Shown here: positions 35,984-45,525 of the stretch, in pieces
How the letters are laid out: each line of letters opens with the position of its first letter
Position numbering within the stretch: position 1 is the stretch's first letter
Source of the DNA: Sphingomonadales bacterium
GTDB lineage: Bacteria; Pseudomonadota; Alphaproteobacteria; Sphingomonadales; Sphingomonadaceae
DNA: 64,000 bases
NCBI GenBank assembly: GCA_027488785.1
Contig: JAIYAY010000018.1
Span: 1 to 64,000 of the forward strand
Direction: 5' to 3'
Notes under the pieces: model-generated
What the model saw: only the letters and a program-made list of their open reading frames with translations
What the model was told of the DNA's origin: nothing
Databases searched by the model: none
Translations under genes and position numbers: made by a program

Positions 35984-37591
35984 CTATGATATGGCCGGAT
36001 AGGTCTCCCACAACGCGCCTAATGCGCGCTTCAATGGCTCGAGATGCGCGGCATAGGGCTTCCATTGATCGACACCGTCCCGATTGATCGGCCGCCGCAC
36101 TTGCTCACTGGATGCCGTCCGAACCGCGCGGGTGTTTTTATGGAAATTCAAGCAATTATCTTCAAATGGAAGGCCCAAGAAATCCAACAGCCCGCGAATT
36201 TCACGTTCCGGATTTTCCAATAACTCTTCATGAATGACGCGGTAGACATAGCCCGGCTGAACCGCGTCAAAATGCGCCATCAACCGCACATAATCGGCAT
36301 AATATTGCCCCATATGAGCCAGATCATAACTAAACGCCTGCCCCTTGGCGAAATGCTGCCGATAGTTGGAAAAACAGCAATCGAGCGGATGCCGCCGCGC
36401 ATCGATAATCTTGGCATGAGGCAAGATTAAGCGGATGAAAGCGAGATAATTCCAGTTATTAGGCAGCTTATCGATGAAAAACGGCTTGGCGGTTTTACGC
36501 TGGATGCGAGTGCGTTCGATAAATTCAGCACCCAGCCGCGCGGCGTCCTGCGCGCTAAAACCACGCAGCGCGTCAACCCAGCCCGTGTTGCGGCCTTCGC
36601 GTATGGCCATAGCCGGAATGTCCGGTAACTCCATCGTGCCTTCTACCATCGAATGGCTGGCAAGGATTTGCTCAATCAGCGTGGAACCCGCGCGCGGCAT
36701 ACCAATGATGAAAATCGGATCAGGTGAATCATGCCCCTGCCCAAAGCGGGCACTCCAAAATTCAGGCGTGCATGAAGCGATGACATTATCAACCTGCGTG
36801 CGCACCGACTGCGGATCATAATCTAGCTCGGCACTGCGCAGCGCGTTCGCTTTGGCATAATGCGCGAAGGCCGCGTCATGATCGGCGCGCTCCTCCATTG
36901 CCTTGCCCAGTGCAAAATGAAGGTGATAGGCATCCTCCATGTCCAGCCCTGGCGTTGTCAAAGCCCTGTCCATTGCAGCGACGTCATCCTCAGAGAAGCT
37001 TAATGTCTTTAAATTGGCGAGACTCCAATAGACTTCACCCAAAGTGGGCTCCACCGCAAGAGCGCGCCGATAGGCGGCAATGCTTTCATCCTGCTTGCCC
37101 ACGGTCTTGAGCATATGGCCATAGCTCATCCATAATTTCGCATGGTCGGGGAAACGCGCGGTCAGCTCCTGATACAGCGCGACAGCCTCCTCATAGCCGC
37201 CAATCCGGCCCAGGGCTGCGGCTTTCAGATTTTGTTGGACGGGATTGTCACCGCCTTCCGCCAAAACGGCGTTGAGATGCTCCAGCGCTTCTGGAAAGCG
37301 GTTTTGTTTATACAATACCGTCGCCAAATTGGCGCGCGCTGCGCCGAAATCGGGCGTCAGTTCCAATGCGCGGCGCAACAACGCCTCGCTATCTTTTAAC
37401 CGGCCAACGCGCGCGGCCAGTTCAGCCATCATGCGGATCGCCGCCACATCCTTTGGCGCATCGCGCAAATGGCCGCGCAATAACGGCTCTGCGTCCTCCA
37501 GCCGATTTTCCGACAAAGCCGCCGCTGCCGCCATGAGGTTGGGGTTGCGCAAGGCGGCTTCAATCGCGGGGCGAGCGGAATGTTGGTTCAT
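35984..37591 (-). CDS. TPR-sulfotransferase fusion protein
   Basis: Residues 1-240 consist of tetratricopeptide repeats (for example AALLRRALELTPDFGAARANLATVLYKQ). Residues about 265-535 form a sulfotransferase domain, with the PAPS-binding loop IIGMPRAGSTLIEQILASHS and the later RRHPLDCCFSNY that holds the 3'-phosphate. Proteins of this layout transfer sulfate to an unknown acceptor, often a peptide or lipid. The start overlaps by 4 bases the stop of the MocA-like gene, so it is tied to molybdenum-enzyme maturation genes, which is unexpected. No signal peptide is seen. Confidence 0.88.
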   Translation of the reverse strand: MNQHSARPAIEAALRNPNLMAAAAALSENRLEDAEPLLRGHLRDAPKDVAAIRMMAELAARVGRLKDSEALLRRALELTPDFGAARANLATVLYKQNRFPEALEHLNAVLAEGGDNPVQQNLKAAALGRIGGYEEAVALYQELTARFPDHAKLWMSYGHMLKTVGKQDESIAAYRRALAVEPTLGEVYWSLANLKTLSFSEDDVAAMDRALTTPGLDMEDAYHLHFALGKAMEERADHDAAFAHYAKANALRSAELDYDPQSVRTQVDNVIASCTPEFWSARFGQGHDSPDPIFIIGMPRAGSTLIEQILASHSMVEGTMELPDIPAMAIREGRNTGWVDALRGFSAQDAARLGAEFIERTRIQRKTAKPFFIDKLPNNWNYLAFIRLILPHAKIIDARRHPLDCCFSNYRQHFAKGQAFSYDLAHMGQYYADYVRLMAHFDAVQPGYVYRVIHEELLENPEREIRGLLDFLGLPFEDNCLNFHKNTRAVRTASSEQVRRPINRDGVDQWKPYAAHLEPLKRALGALWETYPAIS

Positions 37592-38181
37592 AATGCGTGG
37601 TCTATGCCAAGCAGCAGCGATTTTGAAGCGGCCAAATCATCTGGCGTGTCGATGTCGCGCAAACTGCCCATGGGTGCGGCCAAACTGCGGGCCTGTGACA
37701 AGATTTGCCGCGCGCCGGCATCGCCCTTTGTGTCCAAGAGCAAGGACCAAGTGGAGCGCGGGAATATCGCAGGCGGCATGGCTTGGGTTCCATCCGTCGA
37801 TGCGATGATGTCATCATCGCACGCCGACATCAGCGCGTTGATATGCGATGCGACAAGGAACGGCATATCCGCCAGCGCAATGAGCAAGGCCTGCGCCTGC
37901 GTCTTCGCAGCCGCCCCGACTGCCAAGTGGAGTGAGGACGATAAGCCAAGATCGGCATTTGGATTTTCAACGATATCATAGCCCAGATCTGCATAATGCC
38001 GCGCTATCGCTGCCCCCGGCTTACACACCGCAAAATGCGCTGCGGCGTCGATGCCAGCCAAGGCAACTGCAGCCCGCACACCGAGCGGCACGCCGTCCAA
38101 ATTCACCATCAACTTATCCGAACCAAAACGCCGTGCATGTCCCGCAGCAAGAACGACAATTGCGACCTTCTTAGCTTCCAT
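37588..38181 (-). CDS. MocA/MobA-like nucleotidyltransferase
   Basis: The protein has 197 residues. The N-terminal nucleotide-binding motif is VVLAAGHARRFGSDKLM, the later metal-binding segment is LIALADMPFL, and DIDTPDDLA is at the C-terminus. This is the family that attaches CMP to molybdopterin (MocA) for xanthine-dehydrogenase-type enzymes. It lies between XdhC and the sulfotransferase, overlapping both by a few bases. The nearby molybdenum hydroxylase is its probable client. Confidence 0.88.
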   Translation of the reverse strand: MEAKKVAIVVLAAGHARRFGSDKLMVNLDGVPLGVRAAVALAGIDAAAHFAVCKPGAAIARHYADLGYDIVENPNADLGLSSSLHLAVGAAAKTQAQALLIALADMPFLVASHINALMSACDDDIIASTDGTQAMPPAIFPRSTWSLLLDTKGDAGARQILSQARSLAAPMGSLRDIDTPDDLAASKSLLLGIDHAL

Positions 38182-39119
38182 TAACGCAGGCCGTGATTAA
38201 ATGCGCGGATCATCCCGCCCGCAATTGACAGCGCGATTTCCGGCGCGCTGATCGCGTTAATCGCAACGCCCGCTGGCCCCTCTATCCGCGCGCATTGTTC
38301 CGCGCTGACACCCGCCGCAGACAGCCGCGACAGCCGCGCCTGATGCGACCGAATTGAACCCAAAGCCGCCACATAGGCCGCAGGACTTGCCAATGCGGTA
38401 ATCAAAGCGGGATCGTCAATCTTCGGATCATGGCTCAAGGTGACAATCGCGCTGCGGCTATCGGGTGCGAAGGCCGTCACCGCTTCGTCCGGCCAGCGAT
38501 CATCAAGACGGACGCCAGGAAAGCGATCTGCCGTCAAAAACCGCCCGCGCGGGTCGCATAAGGTCACATCTATGCCTTGCGACACCGCAATCGCCGATAA
38601 TGCCGCCGCAATCTCCACCGCGCCGACAATCAACAAACGGCGGGGCGGATAATAGACATTTACAAAGCCATCCGCCGCTGCATCCTGCAATACGGCGCTG
38701 CGGCCCGTGGCGAGGTTCGTCACAACGGACAATGTCGCCCCATTGCCCCGCGCGCTGACGATGTCCGCAAACAGACTTTCGGGGAAGCCTTCCGCCGATA
38801 CCGGCTGCACCAGCACCACAATATCGCCGCCACACGGAAGGCCAACGTCCCATGCCGCATCATCGGCCACGCCGTAACGCCTGAGCACCGCTGGCGCGCC
38901 CGCCAGCACCATCTGCGCGCGTTCCAGAACATCGGCCTCGACACAGCCGCCCGAAACCGAACCCACGAACCGCCCATCGGCATGGACCAGCATATGCGTA
39001 CCCGTCGGACAAGGCGCAGACTTCCACGTTTCGACCACCGTCGCAATCGCCATTGGCGCGCCCGCCCAATCAAGCGCGGCGGCAAGAATGCGATCATGAT
39101 TGGCACTGCCCGTTTGCAT
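38181..39119 (-). CDS. xdhC: XdhC-family molybdenum cofactor insertion protein
   Basis: The N-terminal XdhC/CoxI motif is VSGGCVEADVLE, preceded by APCPTGTHMLV, with GLPCGGDIVVLVQP after it. A C-terminal Rossmann domain begins LLIVGAVEIAAALSAIA and ends ALGSIRSHQARLSRL. The protein delivers the sulfurated cofactor to molybdenum hydroxylases. Its stop overlaps the start of the MocA-like gene by one base. The divergent neighbour is a molybdenum hydroxylase, only 69 bases away, so the two units probably share a control region. Confidence 0.92.
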   Translation of the reverse strand: MQTGSANHDRILAAALDWAGAPMAIATVVETWKSAPCPTGTHMLVHADGRFVGSVSGGCVEADVLERAQMVLAGAPAVLRRYGVADDAAWDVGLPCGGDIVVLVQPVSAEGFPESLFADIVSARGNGATLSVVTNLATGRSAVLQDAAADGFVNVYYPPRRLLIVGAVEIAAALSAIAVSQGIDVTLCDPRGRFLTADRFPGVRLDDRWPDEAVTAFAPDSRSAIVTLSHDPKIDDPALITALASPAAYVAALGSIRSHQARLSRLSAAGVSAEQCARIEGPAGVAINAISAPEIALSIAGGMIRAFNHGLR

Positions 39120-39188
39120 GGCTACCCGCTAGCAAAGTGACAGCAGCGTTGCTATATGAAACGCAACTAAGGACAGGAGCTTCTTCGC

Positions 39189-39671
39189 ATGGCAATTCAG
39201 ACGTCAATTAACGGCAAAGCAGTCGCGCTGTCCGCCGAACCAGATACGCCATTATTGTGGGTCATTCGGGAAGAACTTGGCCTGACCGGCACAAAATTCG
39301 GTTGCGGCATCGCCGCGTGCGGGGCGTGCACCGTCCATGTCGATGGCGAACCCACCCGTTCGTGCAGCGTGCCGGTGAGCGAGGTTGCGGGCAAATCGAT
39401 TACCACGATTGAAGGACTAAAATCCGCCGATGGCACGCTGCACGCGGTCCAAAAGGCTTGGATTGCAGCGCAAGTGCCGCAATGCGGCTATTGTCAGTCC
39501 GGACAAATCATGGCCGCCGTCGCGCTGATCGAAAAAACCGGACGCCCAAGCGATGCACAAATTGACGCAGCGATGACCAACCTTTGCCGCTGCGGTACCT
39601 ATCCACGCATCCGCAAGGCTATTCGCGCCGCCACTGGACAGGCCGCACAAGCCGTTGAAGGAGCCGTATAA
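39189..39671 (+). CDS. (2Fe-2S) subunit of molybdenum hydroxylase (IorA type)
   Basis: The protein has 160 residues. The plant-type ferredoxin domain carries C39, C44, C47 and C59 ([10 protein letters not shown]). A second [2Fe-2S] helical domain has CGYC and CRCG. This is the small electron-transfer subunit of two-subunit enzymes such as isoquinoline 1-oxidoreductase. It passes electrons from the molybdenum site to an outside acceptor. It overlaps the large subunit by one base. A ribosome site (GGACAGGAG) precedes it. Confidence 0.92.
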   Translation: MAIQTSINGKAVALSAEPDTPLLWVIREELGLTGTKFGCGIAACGACTVHVDGEPTRSCSVPVSEVAGKSITTIEGLKSADGTLHAVQKAWIAAQVPQCGYCQSGQIMAAVALIEKTGRPSDAQIDAAMTNLCRCGTYPRIRKAIRAATGQAAQAVEGAV

Positions 39672-41914
39672 TGGCCGATACTCCGATAGCCGAAACTACA
39701 GCCGAAACCCCCATTAAGCGCAAAGGCGTCAAGCGCCGCGCTTTCCTGATCGGCGGCGTCGCCATCGTCGGCGCTGGCTTGTTTGGTATCTCGATTGCGG
39801 ACAGCAACGCCGCCAAGGACGCCAAGGCGCGCATAACAGGCGAAGGCGAACATAGTTTTGCGACTTGGCTGAAAATCAGCGAAGATGACGTCATCACCAT
39901 TTATTCGCCGCACACCGACATTGGTCAGGGGGCGAACACCGGTCTTGCGCAAATGCTGGCTGAAGAGCTTGACGCAGCATGGGAGCAAGTGCGTATTGTC
40001 TCGGCGCCTGCGGAACCGTCCTTTGCCAATGTGGGCTTGGGTCGCGGATTTCTCGCCGAGATGACTGGCAAGCCAGCAATCATCAACGGCATTCCGCAAT
40101 CCTTTTTGTCGTTCATCGCGCGGCAAATGAATCTGCAGATTACGGGTGGTTCCACCGCTTTGCGGTTCACGGGCCAAGTAACCTTTCAAAAGGTTGGTGC
40201 GGCCACGCGGCTTGCATTGATGGAAACCGCCGCGAAACGTCTGAATGTACCGGTTGGCGAACTGACCACGCAGGACAGCCGCGTCATTCATGCAAAATCA
40301 AGCCAGTCCTTGCGTTATGGTGAGCTTGCAGAAGAAGCAGCGACCTTGTCTTTGGACAACGAACCCAAGCTAAAAGACCCCACACAATATCGCCTGATGC
40401 GGCAATCGATGCAGCGGCTTGATATTCCCGCCAAGGTCGACGGCAGCGCACAATATGGCATGGATTTTGTGATACCCAACATGCGCGTCGCCACCATTCA
40501 AGCGGCGCCCGTGCGCGGCGGCAAGCTGACATCTGTCGACACCGCACCTGCCTTTGCGATCAAGGGCGTGGAGAAGGTCATCAAGCTCGATAATGCCGTG
40601 GCCGTCGTGGCCAAGGGATATTGGCCCGCAATTTCCGGTCTGCGCGCCTTGGCACCCAGCTTTAGCGACGGTGGCCATGCTGATGTGTCCACCGCATCAA
40701 TATTCCAAGCGCATGACGCGATCATCGCCAAGGGCGAGGCCGACGGCGAAGCGGGTGAAGGCGATGTGCAGGCAGGGCTTGGCGCCAAGCCGATAGAAGC
40801 CAAATATCAAGTGCCGTTCCTGCATCATGCGATGATGGAGCCCTTCGCACTCACCGCGCATTTCAAGGACGGTAAGCTCGACATTTGGGGCGGGATGCAG
40901 GATCCTTTGGCAACCAAGATGATGGCGGTCGAGGTGTCGGGCCTTGATGCCGATGATGTTACATTCCACCCCATGATCATCGGCGGCAGCTTTGGCCGCC
41001 GCTTGCCCATGTATATGGAAATTGTCGACCAAGTGACGCAGCTTGCGATGCAATTACCTTATCCTGTGAAGCTGATCTGGAGCCGGGAGGAAGAGGTCGC
41101 ACAAGGCGCCTATCGCCCGCAAAGCTCTGCGGTTTTGCAGGCCTCACTGACCGACAAGAAACGCATCGCGGCGTACCGCAATGATTATGCCCAGCCTGAA
41201 AGCGCCGAGAGCGAGACCGTATTTCCGTACAGACTGCCCGCCGTATCACGCCGGCATTTTGCACATGTTTCGAACCAGAATACAGGCGCATGGCGCTCGG
41301 TCAATTCGACGCAACAAGGCTTTTACAATGAAAGCTTCATGGACGAATTGGCGCATGCCGCAGGCGAGGATCCCGTCATTTTCCGCCGCAATCACCTGAC
41401 CGCAGATTCACGGCATTTGCGCGTCTTGGATGAAGCCGCGGCGCGCAGTGGATGGGGCACGCCCTTGCCTGCTGGACGCGGACGCGGCGTGGCTTTGGTT
41501 GAAAGCTTCAAAACCATCGTCGCCCAAGTCGTTGAGGCTTCGGTTGGCGAAGACGGCATGCCCAAGGTGCATAAGGTCACTACAGTCGTGGACGCAGGCA
41601 GCATCGTAAATCCCGACGCTGCGATGGCGCAGATTGAGGGCGGCACAATCATGGGTCTGTCCGCGGCGATTGGCGAGGCTATCACGCTGGAAAAAGGCGC
41701 GGTGCAGCAAAGCAATCTCAGCGATTATCCGATGATGACCATGGCGCAATCACCGCTGGTGCAGGATATCCATTTCCTGAACAGCGGCGCACCAATGGGC
41801 GGCATTGGCGAGCCTGGCGTTCCGCCCGCCGCGCCCGCTTTGGCCAACGCCTTGTTCGCAGCAACCGGCAAGCGCATCCGCAATTTGCCGATCATGACGC
41901 AGGCAAAGGGATAA
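39671..41914 (+). CDS. Molybdopterin-binding subunit, IorB/xanthine dehydrogenase family
   Basis: The protein has 747 residues. A Tat-like leader (KRRAFLIGGVAIVGAGLFG) suggests export or membrane attachment. Cofactor-binding landmarks are GQGANTGLAQMLAEEL, GGSFGRR and, near the end, GGIGEPGVPPAAPALANA with the catalytic Glu. With the small subunit and no FAD subunit it forms an IorAB-type enzyme hydroxylating an N-heterocycle or aldehyde in the periplasm, probably donating electrons to a cytochrome. The substrate is unknown. The 3' gene (GNAT) follows after 2 bases. Confidence 0.9.
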   Translation: MADTPIAETTAETPIKRKGVKRRAFLIGGVAIVGAGLFGISIADSNAAKDAKARITGEGEHSFATWLKISEDDVITIYSPHTDIGQGANTGLAQMLAEELDAAWEQVRIVSAPAEPSFANVGLGRGFLAEMTGKPAIINGIPQSFLSFIARQMNLQITGGSTALRFTGQVTFQKVGAATRLALMETAAKRLNVPVGELTTQDSRVIHAKSSQSLRYGELAEEAATLSLDNEPKLKDPTQYRLMRQSMQRLDIPAKVDGSAQYGMDFVIPNMRVATIQAAPVRGGKLTSVDTAPAFAIKGVEKVIKLDNAVAVVAKGYWPAISGLRALAPSFSDGGHADVSTASIFQAHDAIIAKGEADGEAGEGDVQAGLGAKPIEAKYQVPFLHHAMMEPFALTAHFKDGKLDIWGGMQDPLATKMMAVEVSGLDADDVTFHPMIIGGSFGRRLPMYMEIVDQVTQLAMQLPYPVKLIWSREEEVAQGAYRPQSSAVLQASLTDKKRIAAYRNDYAQPESAESETVFPYRLPAVSRRHFAHVSNQNTGAWRSVNSTQQGFYNESFMDELAHAAGEDPVIFRRNHLTADSRHLRVLDEAAARSGWGTPLPAGRGRGVALVESFKTIVAQVVEASVGEDGMPKVHKVTTVVDAGSIVNPDAAMAQIEGGTIMGLSAAIGEAITLEKGAVQQSNLSDYPMMTMAQSPLVQDIHFLNSGAPMGGIGEPGVPPAAPALANALFAATGKRIRNLPIMTQAKG

Positions 41915-41916
41915 TC

Positions 41917-42513
41917 TTGCCACACGCAAAGCTACTTAAGCCCACCGACAATCTGGAAATCGCCGAGACTTTGGCGCGCGCATTCCAGAATGAGTCCGGT
42001 TGGAGTTATGTCATACCCGACCCGGCATTGCGTGCACGGCGGTTGGTGGGTGCATTTCATGTTTTCCTGCGTGATGAACATCGCAAAGGCGCAGTCTTCG
42101 GCACCGACGGTATAGAAGCCGTCACTTTATGGCGTGGTCCCGGCCAAGCGCGCGATTCCTTATTCGACACCGCGCGGCTGTTTATCCCTTTTGTACAACA
42201 ACTGCGCTTCTCAATGCTGCGTGGACTTGAGGTTTCCGACCTGATTAACAAGCATCTGCCGAAAGAACCTGTCTGGTATTTGCACTTTGCTGGTTGCGAC
42301 CCTGCTTTTCAGGGCAAGGGATTTGGCGGTGCGGCGATCCGCGCAGGGCTAGAGCGCGCAGATCAAGATGGCCTGCCGGCCTATCTCGAAACCGCCGACG
42401 AACATAATATCCCATTGTACCAAAGCTTTGGCTTCGCCATCAAACATAGTTGGCAAGTGCCCGAAGGTCCCCAATTTTGGGGCATGCAGCGCCCCGGCAA
42501 AACCCGGCATTAA
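41917..42513 (+). CDS. GNAT family N-acetyltransferase
   Basis: The TTG start sits 2 bases after the iorB-like stop, with AAAGGG upstream, so it ends that operon. The GNAT motif A is GCDPAFQGKGFGGAAIRAG (about 128-146), and motif B contains NIPLYQSFGF. There are 198 residues, a length seen for GNATs with a longer N-terminal half. The substrate is unknown. It may acetylate a product of the hydroxylase, but the link is only positional. Confidence 0.85.
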   Translation: MPHAKLLKPTDNLEIAETLARAFQNESGWSYVIPDPALRARRLVGAFHVFLRDEHRKGAVFGTDGIEAVTLWRGPGQARDSLFDTARLFIPFVQQLRFSMLRGLEVSDLINKHLPKEPVWYLHFAGCDPAFQGKGFGGAAIRAGLERADQDGLPAYLETADEHNIPLYQSFGFAIKHSWQVPEGPQFWGMQRPGKTRH

Positions 42514-42574
42514 GCGGGCTATCCTACCGCCCCTTGCCCTCCAACCAAAAGCCGCCTAATCTCGCCCTACGCAC

Positions 42575-42742
42575 CAGGTCTGCGCGAGAGCGTGGATAAT
42601 AGGGAAGCCGGCGGAAATCCGGCGCTGTTCCCGCAACTGTAACCGGCGAGCTTTTGCTCCATATGCCACTGGAAAAACGGGTGACCGTGCAACTGGGAAG
42701 GCGGGGCAAAAGCATTGACCCGGAAGCCAGGAGACCTGCCTG
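42575..42742 (+). ncRNA. Cobalamin riboswitch
   Basis: The core is unmistakable: GGGAAGCCGGCGGAAATCCG at 42602-42621, then GCTGTTCCCGCAACTGTAACC. The closing B12 box GCCAGGAGACCTGCC is at 42727-42741. The outer stem pairs CAGGTCT (42575-42581) with AGACCTG (42732-42738) perfectly. Binding adenosyl- or methylcobalamin should shut off the btu operon, whose first start lies 100 bases downstream. No T-run terminator was seen, so control is probably at translation. Confidence 0.95.
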
Positions 42743-42841
42743 AATGCGGTTTGTCCTTTGTGCTTGCGGGACACTGGCGCAATCGGGGTTTTCCTCCGCG
42801 TGACGACATATTGTTGGACGTCATGCGAAGGAGATATATCC

Positions 42842-44689
42842 ATGACCCTGTTAAGATATACGGCAGCCGCGCTTGCGATGCTGCCCGTCGCTGCCTTTGC
42901 GCAAACGACAGAGGATGAAATCATCGTCACCGCCAGCGGCTTTGAACAGCCGCGCTCTGAAACCGGACAAGCCATCGATATTATCGATCGCGACCGGCTT
43001 GACCAATTACAGAGCGCCACTATCGCCGACGCCTTAAAGACCGTGCCGGGCGTCAGCATATCGACGCGCGGCGGGCTGGGTAGCCAGAGCAGTGCCTTCA
43101 TTCGCGGCGGTAGCAGCGCGCAGACATTGGTTCTTATCGACGGCGTGCGGATCAACGATCTCACCAGCCCCAATGGCGCATTCGATTTTGGCGCGTTGAT
43201 GACCGGCAATATCGGCCGTGTCGAAATCTTACGCGGGCCAAATTCGGTCATATGGGGCAGCCAAGCGTTTGGCGGCGTCGTGAATGTCAAATCGATTGCG
43301 CCGGTGGATGGTTTCGAAGCTCGCATGGGGGCTGAATATGGAAGTTACGATACCCAAAGAGTAAACGCCAATATTGCGGGCAGCAGCGGCGTTTTGGAAG
43401 GTAGTGTCGGCGGTTCTTTCGTGCACAGTGACGGCATTTCGGCGCTGGCCGGTGGCACCGAACGCGATGGTTATGACAATCTGACGGGCAACGCGCGATT
43501 GAAGGTGAACGTCCATGACGGCTTCAGCCTTGATTTCCGCAGCTATTACAACCGCGCGACGGTTGCCTATGACTCGGCCTTTGGCATTGGGGCCAATGGC
43601 TTGCCCGTGTCGCGCAATCGCCAGTTTGTCGGCTATGTCGGCGCTGAGTTCGACTTGCTCGATGGCCGCTTGCAAAACCGCATTGCTTATACCCGTACCG
43701 ACATAAAGCGGATTGGCACCGATCCGGTGGTATTCAGTTTCAACAATTTCAACGTGCGCGGCGCAATTGACAGGGCCGAACTGCACACGGCGTTTGACCT
43801 GAGCGAGGCGCTGACCTTGGTCGCGGGCGCAGAATATGAAAGCAGCTTCGCCAGCACCTCGTTTGAGGGCGCAATGCCGGATATCGCCCGCAACCAACTG
43901 GGCAGCGGCTTTGGCCAAATGATCCTGCGTCCACTGACTGGGCTGACGCTGACGGCGGGCGTGCGACATGATGCCTATGATGATTATGGCGGACAAACGA
44001 CCTTCGGCGGCAACGCGGCCTTTACCCCCAATGATGGACGGACAATGTTCCGCGCGACCTATGGCGAAGGGTTTCGCGCCCCCACTTTGACCGAAGGCCA
44101 ACCGCCATATGGCAATCCTGACCTCAAACCGGAAACCGCCCGCAATTTCGATCTGGGTGTGGAGCATCAATTTTTGGGCAACAAAGCCCAAATCTTCGCG
44201 ACCTATTTCAACCGCCGCAGCAACGACTTGATTGCTTTTTCATCGGTCACCTTCCAGTCCGAAAACATCGATAAGGTGGCGGCAAAGGGGCTTGAGGCTG
44301 GCTTGGTCCTGACCCCCATTGAGAACTTCCACATACAAGCAAGCTACAGTTGGGTGGACGCTATCAACCGCAGCGCAGGCGCAAATTTCGGCAAGCGTCA
44401 GACATTACGCCCGCAGCATAGTGCCAGCCTGACCGCCGATTGGCAGACGCCTTTCGGCCTATCGGTCGGCAGCAGTTTATATTGGGTCGGCAACAGCTTC
44501 GACGATGCCGCGAACAAACTGCGCCTCAACGGCTATGCCTTATTTGGGCTGCGGGCATCGATACCACTAACCGACGCGCTGGAGCTGTATAGCCGCATCG
44601 ATAATCTGTTCGACGCCGATTATACGGTGGTTGCGGGCTATAACAGCTTTGGCCGAAACGCGACGATGGGTGTGCGGGCCAAATTCTGA
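42842..44689 (+). CDS. btuB: Vitamin B12 TonB-dependent receptor
   Basis: I start at ATG 42842, 7 bases after AAGGAGA; the earlier in-frame ATG at 42758 lies too close to the riboswitch. A signal peptide ends at AFAQ (about 21). The TonB box is DEIIVTASG. The plug has DGVRINDLTSPNG and VEILRGPNSVIWGSQAFGGVVNV, typical of BtuB. The barrel ends in the aromatic GVRAKF. At 615 residues it matches BtuB of Escherichia coli. It imports cobalamin through the outer membrane, under control of the riboswitch. Confidence 0.95.
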   Translation: MTLLRYTAAALAMLPVAAFAQTTEDEIIVTASGFEQPRSETGQAIDIIDRDRLDQLQSATIADALKTVPGVSISTRGGLGSQSSAFIRGGSSAQTLVLIDGVRINDLTSPNGAFDFGALMTGNIGRVEILRGPNSVIWGSQAFGGVVNVKSIAPVDGFEARMGAEYGSYDTQRVNANIAGSSGVLEGSVGGSFVHSDGISALAGGTERDGYDNLTGNARLKVNVHDGFSLDFRSYYNRATVAYDSAFGIGANGLPVSRNRQFVGYVGAEFDLLDGRLQNRIAYTRTDIKRIGTDPVVFSFNNFNVRGAIDRAELHTAFDLSEALTLVAGAEYESSFASTSFEGAMPDIARNQLGSGFGQMILRPLTGLTLTAGVRHDAYDDYGGQTTFGGNAAFTPNDGRTMFRATYGEGFRAPTLTEGQPPYGNPDLKPETARNFDLGVEHQFLGNKAQIFATYFNRRSNDLIAFSSVTFQSENIDKVAAKGLEAGLVLTPIENFHIQASYSWVDAINRSAGANFGKRQTLRPQHSASLTADWQTPFGLSVGSSLYWVGNSFDDAANKLRLNGYALFGLRASIPLTDALELYSRIDNLFDADYTVVAGYNSFGRNATMGVRAKF

Positions 44690-45525
44690 TGCGCTTGGCT
44701 TGGTACCTTCTTGCCGCTTTTGCCTTGGCCGGTTGCGCTCGCCAGCCGGTCATTGCGCCGCATGGTGTCGTCTCGAACAATCCGTGCATTGATGCCGTGC
44801 TGGCCGAAATCGCATTGCCCGGACAAGTCAGCGCAGTTAGCATCTATTCGCATGACGCCGATAGCGCGTCCGCACCTTTGGCATGGGCGCGCCAATTGCC
44901 CGCTATTGGCATGAGCGCGGAGGAATTATTGTTGGCACAGCCCAAATTGGTTTTGACGGGCAATCTTGCATCGTCCGGTGCCAACGCGGTGCTTGCGCGC
45001 GCGGGTATTAAAAGCGTCGCATTGGGTGTCGCGCCAACGATCGCCGACGACATGCAGCAGATCCGAACCATCGCTGCCGTACTCGACAGGGCAGATGCCG
45101 GAGAAGCGCTGATTTCCGACATTCAGGAATCGCTACCCAGCACCCCATTTTCCGGTCCATTTGTGTCGGCGATTATCTGGCAAAATGGCGGATTTGTCGC
45201 GGGGAAAGGCACGTTGCAGGACGAGTTACTGGCGCGTCACGGCTTTCGCAACGCCAGCGCGCATTATGGCCTTTCTTCATGGGGCGTGCTGCCGTTAGAG
45301 ACCCTGATGCGTAACCCGCCACAGGTAATCTTCATGCCCACCAATGCCCGCGGCTCCGACGCCCGTGAAGTGCGCGCAAGGCAGGAATTGCTCAGCTATT
45401 TGGGCGGGCGCACCCGCATTGTGGACTTCCCAGACAGGCTGTTATTCTGCGGCGGTCCGACGATTATCAAAGTGTCGGCGATCTTGTCCAAGACACGCGC
45501 CGCATTCCAGAAAAGCACGCCATGA
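44689..45525 (+). CDS. btuF: Cobalamin ABC transporter substrate-binding protein
   Basis: The start overlaps the btuB stop (TGATG). The N-terminus is a lipoprotein signal with lipobox LAGC. The rest is a class III periplasmic binding protein (SVSIYSH, GMSAEELLLAQPKLVLTGN, GTLQDELLARHGFRNA), the layout of BtuF/FepB. It captures cobalamin in the periplasm and hands it to BtuC-BtuD. Lipid attachment is unusual for BtuF of Escherichia coli but common in other bacteria. It overlaps btuC by 4 bases. Confidence 0.9.
   Translation: MRLAWYLLAAFALAGCARQPVIAPHGVVSNNPCIDAVLAEIALPGQVSAVSIYSHDADSASAPLAWARQLPAIGMSAEELLLAQPKLVLTGNLASSGANAVLARAGIKSVALGVAPTIADDMQQIRTIAAVLDRADAGEALISDIQESLPSTPFSGPFVSAIIWQNGGFVAGKGTLQDELLARHGFRNASAHYGLSSWGVLPLETLMRNPPQVIFMPTNARGSDAREVRARQELLSYLGGRTRIVDFPDRLLFCGGPTIIKVSAILSKTRAAFQKSTP

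Noticed and set aside
43229-44191. 320-codon minus-strand frame opposite btuB
   Set aside because: btuB is certain from motifs and the riboswitch; the opposite frame resembles no family.
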